DNA of 43,135 nucleotides, from positions 1 through 43,135 of the forward strand of contig JANXER010000006.1 in assembly GCA_025057955.1 (NCBI GenBank). The letters are read 5' to 3'. The notes below the pieces were generated by a model that was not told the DNA's origin, made no database searches, and was given only the letters and a program-made list of their open reading frames with translations. Below are positions 15,244 to 25,301 of the stretch, piece after piece. Position 1 is the first letter of the stretch. Every line of letters begins with the position of its first letter. Source of the DNA: Candidatus Methanomethylicaceae archaeon. Its GTDB lineage: Archaea; Thermoproteota; Methanomethylicia; Methanomethylicales; Methanomethylicaceae. The position numbers were made by a program, and so were the translations under genes.

Positions 15244-15842
15244 GCCTTGAGTTACAACAAATTGAGGCCTTCAGGAAAATGGTGGATAAGGTATTTGATG
15301 AAGCCAAAGATTACATCATGAGGGTATTGAATGAATCTGCTGAAAGAGCCTTTCAAATTCTTGATGATTCTGAGAAAAATTCAATTCTTAAATTAAATGA
15401 ATTACTATCAGCTTACATAGAGAGAGCTGATATAGAGTCAAAGAAGGAGATCTCAAAAGCGGAATTAGAGTTGAAAATGCATTTATTGAAATTGAAGGAA
15501 TCTCTAATTGAAAAAGTGATTATGGAAGCAAAATTAAGAATTATGAAGTATTGTGAAAGTGATGAATATATATCTGATATGATTGAAAATTTGAGAAAAT
15601 TATCAAGCAAAATGAACATAGGCTTAGTTTTAATTAAAGATAGAGATATTGAACGTATTGGTATGGAAAATTTAAAATCCATATTGGGCAATTGTGAGAT
15701 TAAATCTCATAAAATTGAAGTTGGTGGTTTTATTGCAATATCAAAGGATGAGAAGGTTTATGTAGATAAGACTATTGAAAACATCTTCAATAGAGGGAGA
15801 ATATTATTGCGATCAAAAATAGCCTCATTATTATTTGGGTGA
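15240..15842 (+). CDS. atpE: A-type ATP synthase subunit E
   Basis: Peripheral-stalk subunit of 200 residues. The N-terminal 100 residues are a long charged helix (coiled coil with subunit H). The C-terminal half is a globular alpha/beta domain with KMNIGLVLIKDRD and VGGFIAISKDEKVYVDKTIENIF, matching the conserved GG-x-x-x-x-x-DG/E region. TTG 15240 overlaps the stop of subunit F. Length is normal for archaeal E. Confidence 0.85.
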   Translation: MSLELQQIEAFRKMVDKVFDEAKDYIMRVLNESAERAFQILDDSEKNSILKLNELLSAYIERADIESKKEISKAELELKMHLLKLKESLIEKVIMEAKLRIMKYCESDEYISDMIENLRKLSSKMNIGLVLIKDRDIERIGMENLKSILGNCEIKSHKIEVGGFIAISKDEKVYVDKTIENIFNRGRILLRSKIASLLFG

Positions 15843-15845
15843 TTT

Positions 15846-17606
15846 ATGTTGAGAGCTGTAGGTAGGATAATAAAAATAAGTGGTCCTGTTGTACAAGCAG
15901 AGGGCGCCCTTGGCTTTGAAATGCATGAGCTTGCAATGGTTGGTAATGAGGAGCTAATAGGGGAAGTCGTTAGAATCGAAGGAGATATTATTACTGTACA
16001 AGTATATGAAGATACTACAGGGCTTAAACTTGGAGAACCTGTTAAGGGCTCTGGAATGCCTCTAGCAGTGGAACTGGGACCTGGATTAGTTAACAATATA
16101 TTTGATGGTATTCAGCGCCCACTCACCGTCATTAGAGATATTACTGGAGATTTTGTAAAGAGGGGTGTAAAAGCCACTGCACTACCAAGGGATAAAAAAT
16201 GGCATTTCACTCCTCTTAAGAAGATTGGAGATTATGCAAGGCCAGGGGAATTTCTTGGCAAAGTTCAAGAAACTCCTTTAATAGAGCATAGAATTTTAGT
16301 TCCACCCAATAGAGAAGGAAGAGTAGAGTTTATTGCAGAGGAAGGTTGCTATACTGTGGAGGATGTTATTGCGAAGCTTTCATTTGAAGGTAGAACTTAT
16401 GAATTAAAGATGTATCATAGATGGCCTGTTAGAAGGCCAAGACCATATATTGAACGCTATGAGCCCTCAGAGCCCCTTATTACTGGTCAGAGAATTATTG
16501 ATATGTTATTTCCAGTGGCGAAGGGGGGAGCAGTTGCTATACCTGGTGGATTCGGCACTGGAAAAACTATAACTTCTCATCAGCTTGCTGCATGGTCTGA
16601 TGCCAATGTAATAATATACATAGGCTGTGGAGAAAGAGGTAATGAGATGACTGAAGTATTGATATCCTTCCCTGAACTTAAGGATCCGAGAACAGGACGT
16701 CCATTAATGGAGAGAACTATCCTAATAGCAAATACAAGCAATATGCCTGTTGCAGCGAGAGAAGCTAGTATATATACTGGAGTAACCATAGCAGAGTACT
16801 TCAGAGACATGGGTTATAATGTAGCAATAATGGCAGACTCAACGAGTAGATGGGCTGAAGCATTAAGAGAAATAGCTGGAAGACTTGAGGAAATGCCTGC
16901 TGAGGAGGGATATCCATCATATCTCGCCTCAAGATTGGGCGAATTCTATGAAAGAGCTGGAAGAGTTAAAACATTGAGCGGCTTATATGGATCTGTAACC
17001 TTGATAGGTGCAGTATCTCCTCCAGGTGGTGATTTCTCAGAACCTGTTACAGTTCATACAAAGAGATTTGTTAGAGCTTTTTGGGCGCTTGATTCAGCAT
17101 TAGCTAGCATGCGTCACTATCCTGCAATAAATTGGTTAATATCATATTCGGAATATGTTGATTATGTTGAAAAATGGTGGAATGAGAGAACCAATGGACG
17201 TTGGAAAGGTATGCGATTAAAGGCTCTAGAGATTCTAAAGAAGGAAGATGAGCTCAAAGAAATAATAAGACTAGTTGGAGTAGAATCTCTACCTGAGGAA
17301 GAAAAACTAATACTTGAAACTGCTAGACTCTTGAGAGAGGGATTCCTTCAGCAGAATGCTTATGATCCAATAGATACATATTCCTCTCCAGAGAAGCAAT
17401 TCAAACTCCTGGATGCCATACTTAAATTCCATGAGATTGCACTTAGGAGCATTTCAAAGGGCATAATTACATCCAAAATTGCCTCATTACCATCAATTGC
17501 CGATCTTGTAAGAGCTAGAATGAATATTCCTAATGAAAAAATTGAGGATATAGATGCGATTATTGAGAGGATTGAGTCTGAAATCAAAAGCTTAGGAGGT
17601 GCTTAA
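15846..17606 (+). CDS. atpA: A-type ATP synthase catalytic subunit A
   Basis: Catalytic subunit of 586 residues. It has the N-terminal beta-barrel, the A-type-specific bulge domain (about 115-190), a P-loop GGFGTGKT near residue 235, [10 protein letters not shown] and the nucleotide-binding [14 protein letters not shown]. The length shows there is no intein, which some archaeal atpA genes carry. ATG 15846 lies three bases after the previous stop. Together with subunit B it forms the A3B3 head that makes ATP from the ion gradient. Confidence 0.97.
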   Translation: MLRAVGRIIKISGPVVQAEGALGFEMHELAMVGNEELIGEVVRIEGDIITVQVYEDTTGLKLGEPVKGSGMPLAVELGPGLVNNIFDGIQRPLTVIRDITGDFVKRGVKATALPRDKKWHFTPLKKIGDYARPGEFLGKVQETPLIEHRILVPPNREGRVEFIAEEGCYTVEDVIAKLSFEGRTYELKMYHRWPVRRPRPYIERYEPSEPLITGQRIIDMLFPVAKGGAVAIPGGFGTGKTITSHQLAAWSDANVIIYIGCGERGNEMTEVLISFPELKDPRTGRPLMERTILIANTSNMPVAAREASIYTGVTIAEYFRDMGYNVAIMADSTSRWAEALREIAGRLEEMPAEEGYPSYLASRLGEFYERAGRVKTLSGLYGSVTLIGAVSPPGGDFSEPVTVHTKRFVRAFWALDSALASMRHYPAINWLISYSEYVDYVEKWWNERTNGRWKGMRLKALEILKKEDELKEIIRLVGVESLPEEEKLILETARLLREGFLQQNAYDPIDTYSSPEKQFKLLDAILKFHEIALRSISKGIITSKIASLPSIADLVRARMNIPNEKIEDIDAIIERIESEIKSLGGA

Positions 17607-17607
17607 T

Positions 17608-18978
17608 ATGTCAATGGAGTATCGTAGCATTCAGAAAATAAGTGGACCATTGATATTTGTGGAGGGTGTATCTGGAGTAGGGTATTATGAACTTGTAGAA
17701 ATAAGAGATGGCGAGGGTAATTTAAGAAAAGGTAGAGTATTAGAAATAAATAGAAATATAGCTGTTGTTGAAGTTTTTGAAGGAACTACAGGGCTTTCCA
17801 CAACTTCAACAACTGTTAGATTCCTTGGAAGGCCCCTTACCATTCCCTTATCAACTGAAATGCTTGGAAGAATATTCAATGGAATAGGAGAGCCAATAGA
17901 TGGTGGCCCTCCTCCAATTACTGAGGATTATAGAGATGTTAATGGTCTTCCAATGAATCCTTATTCAAGAGACTATCCAACTAAGTTTATTCAAACTGGA
18001 GTATCAGCAATTGATGGAATGAATACACTAGTGAGAGGTCAGAAGCTGCCATTATTCTCTGGATCGGGTTTGCCTCATAATTTACTTGCAACACAAATTG
18101 CAAGACAAGCCACTATAGTTGGTGAGGAAGAGGGATTTGCAGTAATATTCGTGGCAATGGGTATAAAACATGATGAAGCTGCCTTCTTCAAAAAGAGCTT
18201 TGAGGAATCTGGTGTATTGAAAAATGCCGCTCTATTTCTTAATTTAGCAGATGATCCACCGGTTGAGCGCCTTGTTACTCCTAGATGCGCTTTAACGCTT
18301 GCTGAATATCTCGCATTTGAACAAGATATGCACATCCTAGTAATATTAACTGATATGACAAATTACGCTGAAGCTCTGCGCGAAATTAGCGCTGCTAGAG
18401 AGGAAGTCCCTAGCAGAAAAGGATATCCTGGATATATGTATAGCGATTTAGCATCCATTTACGAGCGTGCTGGAAGAATTCGAGGGAGAAAAGGAAGTAT
18501 AACTCAAATGCCAGTGCTTACCATGCCAAATGATGATATTACTCATCCCATCCCTGATCTCACAGGCTATATTACAGAAGGTCAAATTGTTCTGGATAGG
18601 GATTTACATAGGCGTGGTATATATCCTCCAATCAACGTTCTACCCAGCCTCTCAAGATTAATGAAGGATGGAATAGGGAAGGGGAAAACTAGAGAGGATC
18701 ATGGGCCAGTTGCAAGCCAACTTTATGCTGCATATGCTAGAGCTCAGGAGCTTAGAATGCTCAGCACAATAATTGGAGAAGAAGGGTTAACCGAAAGGGA
18801 TAGACTTTATCTTAGATTTGGAGATGCGTTTGAAAAGCGATTTATAAGCCAGAGTGTAAATGAAAATAGAAGCCTTGAAATTACATTAAATATTGCATGG
18901 GAACTTCTTTCGATATTTCCAGACTCTGAGTTAACCAGAATACCTGAGCGAATAATAAAACTCTATAAGAGGTCATGA
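17608..18978 (+). CDS. atpB: A-type ATP synthase subunit B
   Basis: Non-catalytic regulatory subunit of 456 residues. It lacks a working P-loop; the equivalent site reads FSGSGLPHN, as in other archaeal B subunits. Conserved [33 protein letters not shown] and [11 protein letters not shown] segments are present. ATG 17608 is chosen because GGAGGT at 17595-17600 stands seven bases ahead; a GTG three codons earlier overlaps this site. It directly follows atpA. Confidence 0.96.
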   Translation: MSMEYRSIQKISGPLIFVEGVSGVGYYELVEIRDGEGNLRKGRVLEINRNIAVVEVFEGTTGLSTTSTTVRFLGRPLTIPLSTEMLGRIFNGIGEPIDGGPPPITEDYRDVNGLPMNPYSRDYPTKFIQTGVSAIDGMNTLVRGQKLPLFSGSGLPHNLLATQIARQATIVGEEEGFAVIFVAMGIKHDEAAFFKKSFEESGVLKNAALFLNLADDPPVERLVTPRCALTLAEYLAFEQDMHILVILTDMTNYAEALREISAAREEVPSRKGYPGYMYSDLASIYERAGRIRGRKGSITQMPVLTMPNDDITHPIPDLTGYITEGQIVLDRDLHRRGIYPPINVLPSLSRLMKDGIGKGKTREDHGPVASQLYAAYARAQELRMLSTIIGEEGLTERDRLYLRFGDAFEKRFISQSVNENRSLEITLNIAWELLSIFPDSELTRIPERIIKLYKRS

Positions 18979-19610
18979 ATTTGTCAATGAGGGCAGCGCC
19001 CTCAAAGATGAATTTAATTCGCTTCAAGAGAACTTTGATTTTCTTAAAAAGGGCACATGAATTGCTTGAAGAAAAAAGGGAGATATTGCTAGTTGAAATC
19101 AATAGAAGAATTCATGAACTCATAAAACTCAAATCTGAAGTTAATAATTTGCTTCAAAATGCCATGAACCTTCTTAATAGAGCAACTATAATTATTGGAT
19201 CTAGAGAAATGGACGCCATAAGCCAATCTCCAAGGATAGTTTATGAAATTGAAGTCTCTAAACGAAAACTCATGGGCGTCTCTGTTCCATCTATATCCTT
19301 TTCAAAGGAGGAGAAACCAGTTTCCTATAATATTTCTCAACCTACAATTTTAATTGATCTTTTCATTGAAGCTATGGATAAATCCATGCCCCTCCTGGTA
19401 AAATTGGCAGAGCTTGAAACAATTATTATAAGATTACTAGAAGAGGTGAAGAAGACACAGCAAAGAATAAATGCTTTGGAACAAGTTTTAATACCACACT
19501 ATCAGCATCTAATTGCATTTATTTCATCTGTATTGGAAGAAACAGAGCGAGAGGAATTCGTTAGAGTTAAAAAATTGAAGAATATATGGATGAGGAGAGC
19601 GAGATTATGA
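18975..19610 (+). CDS. atpD: A-type ATP synthase subunit D
   Basis: Central rotor shaft subunit of 211 residues, nearly all helical. The N-terminal [24 protein letters not shown] and the C-terminal [20 protein letters not shown] match the two ends of the long antiparallel coiled coil typical of subunit D. ATG 18975 overlaps the atpB stop. The C-terminal [10 protein letters not shown] is a basic tail. Confidence 0.93.
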   Translation: MNLSMRAAPSKMNLIRFKRTLIFLKRAHELLEEKREILLVEINRRIHELIKLKSEVNNLLQNAMNLLNRATIIIGSREMDAISQSPRIVYEIEVSKRKLMGVSVPSISFSKEEKPVSYNISQPTILIDLFIEAMDKSMPLLVKLAELETIIIRLLEEVKKTQQRINALEQVLIPHYQHLIAFISSVLEETEREEFVRVKKLKNIWMRRARL

Positions 19611-19738
19611 GTGAAGAAGTAAAAAAGCTATATGATGATAAAAAAGCTGAGATAAAACATCAATTAAAAAAATTTATTGAGGAGTTGTCTGAAGCAATTA
19701 ATAAGAGAAAGGAAGAAATATATAAGGAAGTTCTATAA
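19607..19738 (+). CDS. Unnamed 43-residue coiled-coil protein within the ATPase operon
   Basis: A short gene from ATG 19607 (overlapping the atpD TGA as ATGA) to TAA 19738. The product [20 protein letters not shown]... is almost wholly charged and helical, with heptad-like hydrophobic spacing (V, L, I, L, F, I, L, I, I, V, L) and no cysteine, proline or glycine. Spacing to its neighbours (4-nt overlap, then 16 nt before atpK) is that of a translated gene. Subunit H is encoded elsewhere (22896-23228), so this is not a displaced H. It might be a stalk accessory or an assembly factor; no family is recognised. Confidence 0.65.
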   Translation: MSEEVKKLYDDKKAEIKHQLKKFIEELSEAINKRKEEIYKEVL

Positions 19739-19742
19739 ATAG

Positions 19743-20126
<384 letters not shown>

Positions 20127-20135
20127 GTGTGTTAA

Positions 20136-22028
20136 ATGTTCCGCCCTGAGCGGATGTCGAAAACAACCTTACTTTTTTTAAAGTCTGATACTGAACATGT
20201 TTTAGACTTATTAAGTAAGCATGGAGCATTTCATATAATAGTGAAAGAAGAAGTTAGACCTGAACTCTTAAATAACATAGGAGTATTAATAAGTAGAATA
20301 AATGGATTGATGGAAAGAATTAGACCACTTCTTACTGAAGAAAGTTCAGCACAAGAAGAGCCTATTACTGCTAATGATTGGTCAACTATTATAAAACACA
20401 TAGAAAATAAATTGAATGAGTATGAGAAATCAATTAAGGAGTATGAGGAGTTAACACTATTAGAGAATACGCTGAAATCAGCTATTTCTACATGGAAGTC
20501 CTTTGTTATTGCCATTGATAAAGCATTACCAAACATATTTCCTTCAAAACACTTCTCCTTTCTAGCTTTCTATCAGAAGGAGCAGCGTGCTATAGACTTT
20601 AGAATGGTAATTCCTTATCCTAGTATTGCATTCGATTTAGTACAAAATCCGCATATTATCTTTGTGATTTGTCTAACCAAAGATGTACTAGATGTAAAGA
20701 GAGGCCTTGAGGAAGCTGGATATGCAGAAATGCCACAGTTCGAGGGCATGCCGAAAAATTTCCTTGAAGCTAATAAAGCAATTGAAGATTTTGAGAAGAG
20801 ATTGAATACCATTTCATCCAAAAAATCCGAATTTCTATCTAAACTGTCCTCAATTTATTCTGAGTTAAAATATTTTAAATCGCTATTATCTGATGCACAC
20901 TCTGTTATTTCAATTAAAGAAGGTAAAGCTGTTGATAGGCATTGGGTTGTATTAGATGGCTATGTGCCCACGAGGAACCTAGAAGGATTAATTAATGATT
21001 TAAAAACCAAACTAGAAGGTAGAATTTTATTTAACTCAGTGGAGGAGCATTCCTCTCCACAGGTGCCTGTTATATTCAAATATCCCTCATTCTTTAAAAT
21101 ATTTGATAGTGTAACAAATCTCTATGGAACTCCCTCTTATACTGAAATTAATCCAACACCCATTCTTGCTATTACATTTCCTCTATTCTTCGGTCTGATG
21201 TTTGGAGATCTTGGACATGGAATAATGCTTGCTCTATTGGGTTTCTTCATGTGTAAATATGTAAAATCTATGGAAAAAATTGGAAGAATGCTCATAATAT
21301 GTGGAATAGTAAGCGCGATTATAGGTGGAGCTCTTTATGGTGAAGCCTTTGGTAAGCATATAGGCTATCATACAATATTGTCCCCAAGTGAAGATTTCAT
21401 GTCGCTTTTCAAATTCTCCCTCTATATAGGAGTAGCTCAAATTTCCCTTGGTATAGTTTTACAAATTATGAATAATTTAATACAGAGGAAAAAACTTGAT
21501 GCTTTACTAGTTAATACTCCGAGGCTCCTTCTTTACATTATGTTTGTCTATTTAGTATTTGGTTATGGATTGAATATAACAAGATGGTTGGAGGGGCCTA
21601 TACTTCTTCTCCTTTTCCCCTCTATTATAATGCTTATTGTAAAACCTACCCTATTATTCATAATGCATGAAAGAAAGGAAGGACTTTCTGCTCTTGGAGA
21701 ATTGGGCTTTGAGGTTCTTGATACAATGATACGTTTTGTTTCAAACACTGTATCCTACCTGAGAATATTCGCAATGGTAATGGCTCATATACAACTCACT
21801 AATGTATTCTATAGCCTTGCCTCTATTACAGGAGGAGGAATTTTTGGAGAAATAACAGCATGGTTATTAATGGCTATTGGAAACATATTCGTGGTTTTAC
21901 TTGAAGGAGTTATAGCAATGGCTCAAGATCTAAGGCTTCATTTCTATGAGTGGTTTAGCAAATTCTATGAAAATGGTGGAATTAAATTTACTCCATTCAA
22001 ATTAGCGCTAGGTCTTCCGATTAGATGA
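20136..22028 (+). CDS. atpI: A-type ATP synthase membrane stator subunit I (subunit a)
   Basis: Stator subunit of 630 residues. The N-terminal half (about 1-320) is cytosolic, starts MFRPERMSKTTLLFL and has coiled-coil stretches. The C-terminal half has about eight helices, beginning with TPILAITFPLFFGLMFGDLGHG. The essential arginine region is in RFVSNTVSYLRIFAMVMAH, and the final helix LEGVIAMAQDLRLHFYEWFSKFY is typical. It ends the plus-strand ATPase genes and overlaps the convergent atpC by 8 nt. Confidence 0.95.
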   Translation: MFRPERMSKTTLLFLKSDTEHVLDLLSKHGAFHIIVKEEVRPELLNNIGVLISRINGLMERIRPLLTEESSAQEEPITANDWSTIIKHIENKLNEYEKSIKEYEELTLLENTLKSAISTWKSFVIAIDKALPNIFPSKHFSFLAFYQKEQRAIDFRMVIPYPSIAFDLVQNPHIIFVICLTKDVLDVKRGLEEAGYAEMPQFEGMPKNFLEANKAIEDFEKRLNTISSKKSEFLSKLSSIYSELKYFKSLLSDAHSVISIKEGKAVDRHWVVLDGYVPTRNLEGLINDLKTKLEGRILFNSVEEHSSPQVPVIFKYPSFFKIFDSVTNLYGTPSYTEINPTPILAITFPLFFGLMFGDLGHGIMLALLGFFMCKYVKSMEKIGRMLIICGIVSAIIGGALYGEAFGKHIGYHTILSPSEDFMSLFKFSLYIGVAQISLGIVLQIMNNLIQRKKLDALLVNTPRLLLYIMFVYLVFGYGLNITRWLEGPILLLLFPSIIMLIVKPTLLFIMHERKEGLSALGELGFEVLDTMIRFVSNTVSYLRIFAMVMAHIQLTNVFYSLASITGGGIFGEITAWLLMAIGNIFVVLLEGVIAMAQDLRLHFYEWFSKFYENGGIKFTPFKLALGLPIR

Positions 22029-22899
22029 AATATTCTTGAATTGCAACTTTAGGCTCTATATTTAGAGCTACACTATTCAATATTCTTATTATATTCTTTA
22101 TTTCTATTTTCTTTAGCTCAATGTAACTAATAGCTGCTTCCAAGCCTCCATATCCCATATAGTAGGCTTTGAGCAATATTTTTCTCATTCTCTTTTCAAA
22201 ATCCCTCTCAATGTCTCTTAAATCCCTCTGATAACGTAGATTTAATAATGAAATTGTCTCATCAAAGCTCTTGGCTTTAATGGCCTCTGAAATTCTCTTT
22301 TTATCAATAGTTCCTCCATCAACTATGAGTCCTTCCAGCAAATCTTTTCTTATATTATTCTTCAATCCTCTTAACATGGTTATTATATTATGCTCATCCA
22401 CCTTCAATGATATAAATGGAATTAATGCCTTGTAATCCTTAAGTTCTTCAATCATTTTTAAAATTCTATGCTTTGAAAAAATGGAATTTACAAGCCCAGG
22501 TATACCATACTCTATGATCTTTTCAATTTCTAAGATTTCTTCATGAAATCCCATTCCGCGTATTTTATTAATGAACTCTAAATATTCCTGTCCCTTTTCC
22601 TTTAATCTTATCAATTCTCTTGCAATTTTTTCCTCTTCAAATTCTCTGGCGATCAACTTCAATAATTTCTCTTTTTTTGGTAGAATCTTAATAAATTCTT
22701 CAACTTCTTTGTAAAAATTCTTCACTAATTCCTCTTCAGCTCTACTAATAGAAACCTCTGCTGGAACACTGTAAAAGTTCCTTATTTTATTTAGAAAATC
22801 CTCAATGCTTTTAGAAGCTGCAAATTCTAAAATTTGTTGCTCTGTAATCATCTTACTCTTTCTAGCAGCTGCCATTACAGCTGCATATTCTTCACTCAA
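22021..22899 (-). CDS. atpC: A-type ATP synthase subunit C
   Basis: Socket subunit (AC39/AtpC family), 292 residues, connecting the central stalk to the proteolipid ring. All-helical, starting YAAVMAAARKSKMIT and ending with the conserved YIELKKIEIKNIIRILNSVAL. The length is slightly below that of many archaeal homologues (about 330-380). It lies on the opposite strand from the other ATPase genes, directly behind atpH (4-nt overlap), and its 3' end overlaps that of atpI. Confidence 0.88.
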   Translation of the reverse strand: MSEEYAAVMAAARKSKMITEQQILEFAASKSIEDFLNKIRNFYSVPAEVSISRAEEELVKNFYKEVEEFIKILPKKEKLLKLIAREFEEEKIARELIRLKEKGQEYLEFINKIRGMGFHEEILEIEKIIEYGIPGLVNSIFSKHRILKMIEELKDYKALIPFISLKVDEHNIITMLRGLKNNIRKDLLEGLIVDGGTIDKKRISEAIKAKSFDETISLLNLRYQRDLRDIERDFEKRMRKILLKAYYMGYGGLEAAISYIELKKIEIKNIIRILNSVALNIEPKVAIQEYFI

Positions 22900-23228
22900 T
22901 TAGTGTCCCCCGATTTAAATTCTTCTAATACTATCTTTACAGCTTCCTCTACACTTTTTTCAAAATTCTTTTTAGCCTTTTCCTCTATTTCTAAACTTTC
23001 AAGCTTCTTTTTCCTCTCAATTTCCTTTATGATCTTATTTGCCTCTTCCATTTTCATTGAAAGAATTTTTCTTCCGCTCTCCTTAGCCGTTCTTTCAATT
23101 TCCAATTCTATTTCCCTTGCTCCTTCCTCTGCCATTGCTACTATTTCACGAGCCATTTCTCTTCCCTTATTCTCTATGAAGCTAACCTCTTCTTCCACTC
23201 TTTTGAGAGATTTCAATATTTTTTCCAA
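22896..23228 (-). CDS. atpH: A-type ATP synthase subunit H (peripheral stalk)
   Basis: Protein of 110 residues, almost entirely a charged coiled coil, as expected for subunit H/G that pairs with subunit E to form the peripheral stalk. The start MEKILKSLKRVEEEVSFIE and Ala-rich MAREIVAMAEEGAREIELEIE fit AhaH-type proteins. It begins immediately after the trmI stop and overlaps atpC. With low-complexity coiled coils the call rests partly on neighbourhood. Confidence 0.8.
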   Translation of the reverse strand: MEKILKSLKRVEEEVSFIENKGREMAREIVAMAEEGAREIELEIERTAKESGRKILSMKMEEANKIIKEIERKKKLESLEIEEKAKKNFEKSVEEAVKIVLEEFKSGDTN

Positions 23229-23987
23229 TCATCCTCTCCTCCCAGATACAATATATCCTGTATGTGCTATCATTAGTGTCTCAGGTCTTGTTTCATTACT
23301 TTTTACTTTATATCTTCTTAATATTATTTCCTCTGCTCTTATATTTATGAATCCTGAAGTTCTCATAGCTTCAACAGTTTTCTCTACTTGATTTATGGTA
23401 GGACTGAAGCTTACTAATCTACCTCCAACTCTTAGTGCATTTTTTGCCTCTTCAATAACAAGCCATGGTGTTGCCATATCTAATATAATTGCATCCATAT
23501 TCCTTTCATCAATACCTTGAGTTATATCCTTTAGCTTAAATTCTACATATTTTTCCAATCCCAATTTCTCAATATTTTTTCTCGCTATTTCTTGAAACTC
23601 CTTTCTAACTTCATATGTAAATACTCTACCATCAGGCCTTACTAGATTTGCAATATATGCAGTAAGAACTCCACTGCCCGTTCCACATTCAACAACCTTT
23701 GATCCTGGATGAATATTTGCCATTAAACATATGTATCCCATATCTTTTGGATAAATAACTTGAGTTCTTCTAATCATTCTCTCCAAGTAATCTAAATAAT
23801 CTGCTGGTAATACTTTTAAAACATCTCCCAAACTTGTTCTTACTTCCGATCCATATGGTTTTCCTAAAATATCATCTAAGTTAATTATGCCTTTATGAGT
23901 ATGAAAGCTCTTTCCTCTCTCTGCTTTTAATAACCAAGAACTCCTCTCGCTAAAATATAGTAAAATATCATCTCCTTCCTTTATCAA
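23229..23987 (-). CDS. trmI: tRNA (adenine-N1)-methyltransferase TrmI
   Basis: Forms m1A at position 57/58 of tRNA. It has an N-terminal small barrel (GDDILLYF ... HTHKGIINLDDILGKPYGS), the Gcd14 signature RRTQVIYPKDMGYI, and the Rossmann SAM site VVECGTGSGVLTAYIAN near residue 96. The DMATPW catalytic-type motif is also present. Length 252 is typical. The TTG start at 23987 is backed by GAGGTGG six bases ahead. It heads the minus-strand operon trmI-atpH-atpC. Confidence 0.93.
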   Translation of the reverse strand: MIKEGDDILLYFSERSSWLLKAERGKSFHTHKGIINLDDILGKPYGSEVRTSLGDVLKVLPADYLDYLERMIRRTQVIYPKDMGYICLMANIHPGSKVVECGTGSGVLTAYIANLVRPDGRVFTYEVRKEFQEIARKNIEKLGLEKYVEFKLKDITQGIDERNMDAIILDMATPWLVIEEAKNALRVGGRLVSFSPTINQVEKTVEAMRTSGFINIRAEEIILRRYKVKSNETRPETLMIAHTGYIVSGRRG

Positions 23988-24098
23988 AATTCCACCTCAT
24001 CAAATTCTCTATAGGATTGAAAAATAAATTTTATGACAAAATAATCAATTTCAAAAAACTTATATTCTCCTTAAAGTTTTAAAAACTAGGTGAATTTG

Positions 24099-25301
24099 AT
24101 GCAAAGACCCTTGGAAGGTATACGTGTTTTAAACGTTACTCAAGCTCTATTTGGACCATATTGTGGTATGCTTTTGGCAGATCTTGGTGCTGAAGTAATA
24201 AAAGTTGAAAAACCTGGAACAGGAGATATGAATAGAGAATGGGGGCCATTTTTCCCAGGTGTTGAAGGTCCAGACAAAAGTGGATACTATGTTAGTATAC
24301 ACAGAAATCAAAAGAGCATAACCTTGAATTTAAAGACTAAAAAAGGACAAGAAATTCTAAAGGAACTTGTAAAGATTAGTGATATTTTTATTGAAAATTT
24401 CAAACCTGGAACCTTAGATAGCTGGGGCATTGGTTATGAAGAATTGAAAAAAGTGAACCCACGCTTAATTTATGCGTGTGGATCTGGTTTTGGGCATTAT
24501 GGTCCTTATCGTGATTGGCCAAGCTATGATATAATCGGCCAAGCCATGAGTGGCTTCATGGATTTAAATGGATGGCCTGATAAACCACCATGTAGAGCTG
24601 GATCTTCTATAGGCGATATAATTGCTGGCATGTTTCTATGTATAGGAATTTTAGCTGCTCTCAGGTATAGGGAAATAACTGGAAAGGGTCAGAAGGTGGA
24701 TGTTGCTCAAATGGACTCAATGATTGCAATATTGGAAAATGCAGTTATAAGATATACTTTAGAGGGCAAGCCTCCAACAAGGATAGGTTCAAAACATCCC
24801 ACTATAACTCCATTTGATATATTCAAGGCTAAAGATGGTTATGTAGTTATTGCTGCAGGGAATGATGCTATATGGAGAAGATTATGTAATGTAATGGGCA
24901 AGCCTGAATTGGCAGAAGATCCAAGATTTGCTACAAACCCACTTAGATGTAAAAATGAAGCTGAATTAAAGCCAATAATAGAAGAATGGACGAAGAATAA
25001 GACGCGTTGGGAAGTAGCAAATCTATTATTGGCAAATGATATTCCCTCAGCCCCAGTATATAATGTAGCAGAAGCAGTTGAAGATCCACAAACAAAAGCA
25101 AGAGAAATGATAGTTGAAGTAAATCAACCTCAATATGGAAAGGTTAGAATTGTTGGTTGCCCAATAAAGTTCTCAGAAACTCCAATAAAGATCTTCAAAC
25201 CAGCACCACTTCTTGGTCAACATACTGAAGAAGTCCTCATGGGATTGCTTGGGTATACAAAAGAACAAATCGATGTCCTAAGAAAGGAGAATGTCATATA
25301 A
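24099..25301 (+). CDS. Class III CoA-transferase (CaiB/BaiF family)
   Basis: Transfers CoA between carboxylic acids through an acyl-anhydride on a catalytic aspartate. About 400 residues. The start PLEGIRVLNVTQALFGPYCGMLLADLGAEVIKVE is the family N-terminus. The catalytic Asp lies in SSIGDIIAG (residue 173 from this start), and GKGQKVDVAQMDSM follows, as in formyl- or succinyl-CoA transferases. The substrate cannot be read from sequence. ATG 24099 is preferred over GTG 24090 because AGGTG stands just ahead. The stop overlaps the biotin ligase start by 11 nt. Confidence 0.93.
   Translation: MQRPLEGIRVLNVTQALFGPYCGMLLADLGAEVIKVEKPGTGDMNREWGPFFPGVEGPDKSGYYVSIHRNQKSITLNLKTKKGQEILKELVKISDIFIENFKPGTLDSWGIGYEELKKVNPRLIYACGSGFGHYGPYRDWPSYDIIGQAMSGFMDLNGWPDKPPCRAGSSIGDIIAGMFLCIGILAALRYREITGKGQKVDVAQMDSMIAILENAVIRYTLEGKPPTRIGSKHPTITPFDIFKAKDGYVVIAAGNDAIWRRLCNVMGKPELAEDPRFATNPLRCKNEAELKPIIEEWTKNKTRWEVANLLLANDIPSAPVYNVAEAVEDPQTKAREMIVEVNQPQYGKVRIVGCPIKFSETPIKIFKPAPLLGQHTEEVLMGLLGYTKEQIDVLRKENVI

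Noticed and set aside
15846-17606. Intein in atpA
   Set aside because: The 586-residue length and unbroken P-loop region leave no room for one.
22834-23391. Plus-strand 185-codon open frame opposite atpC, atpH and trmI
   Set aside because: Ser/Phe/Leu-rich antisense of coiled-coil genes; no ribosome-binding site and no family resemblance.
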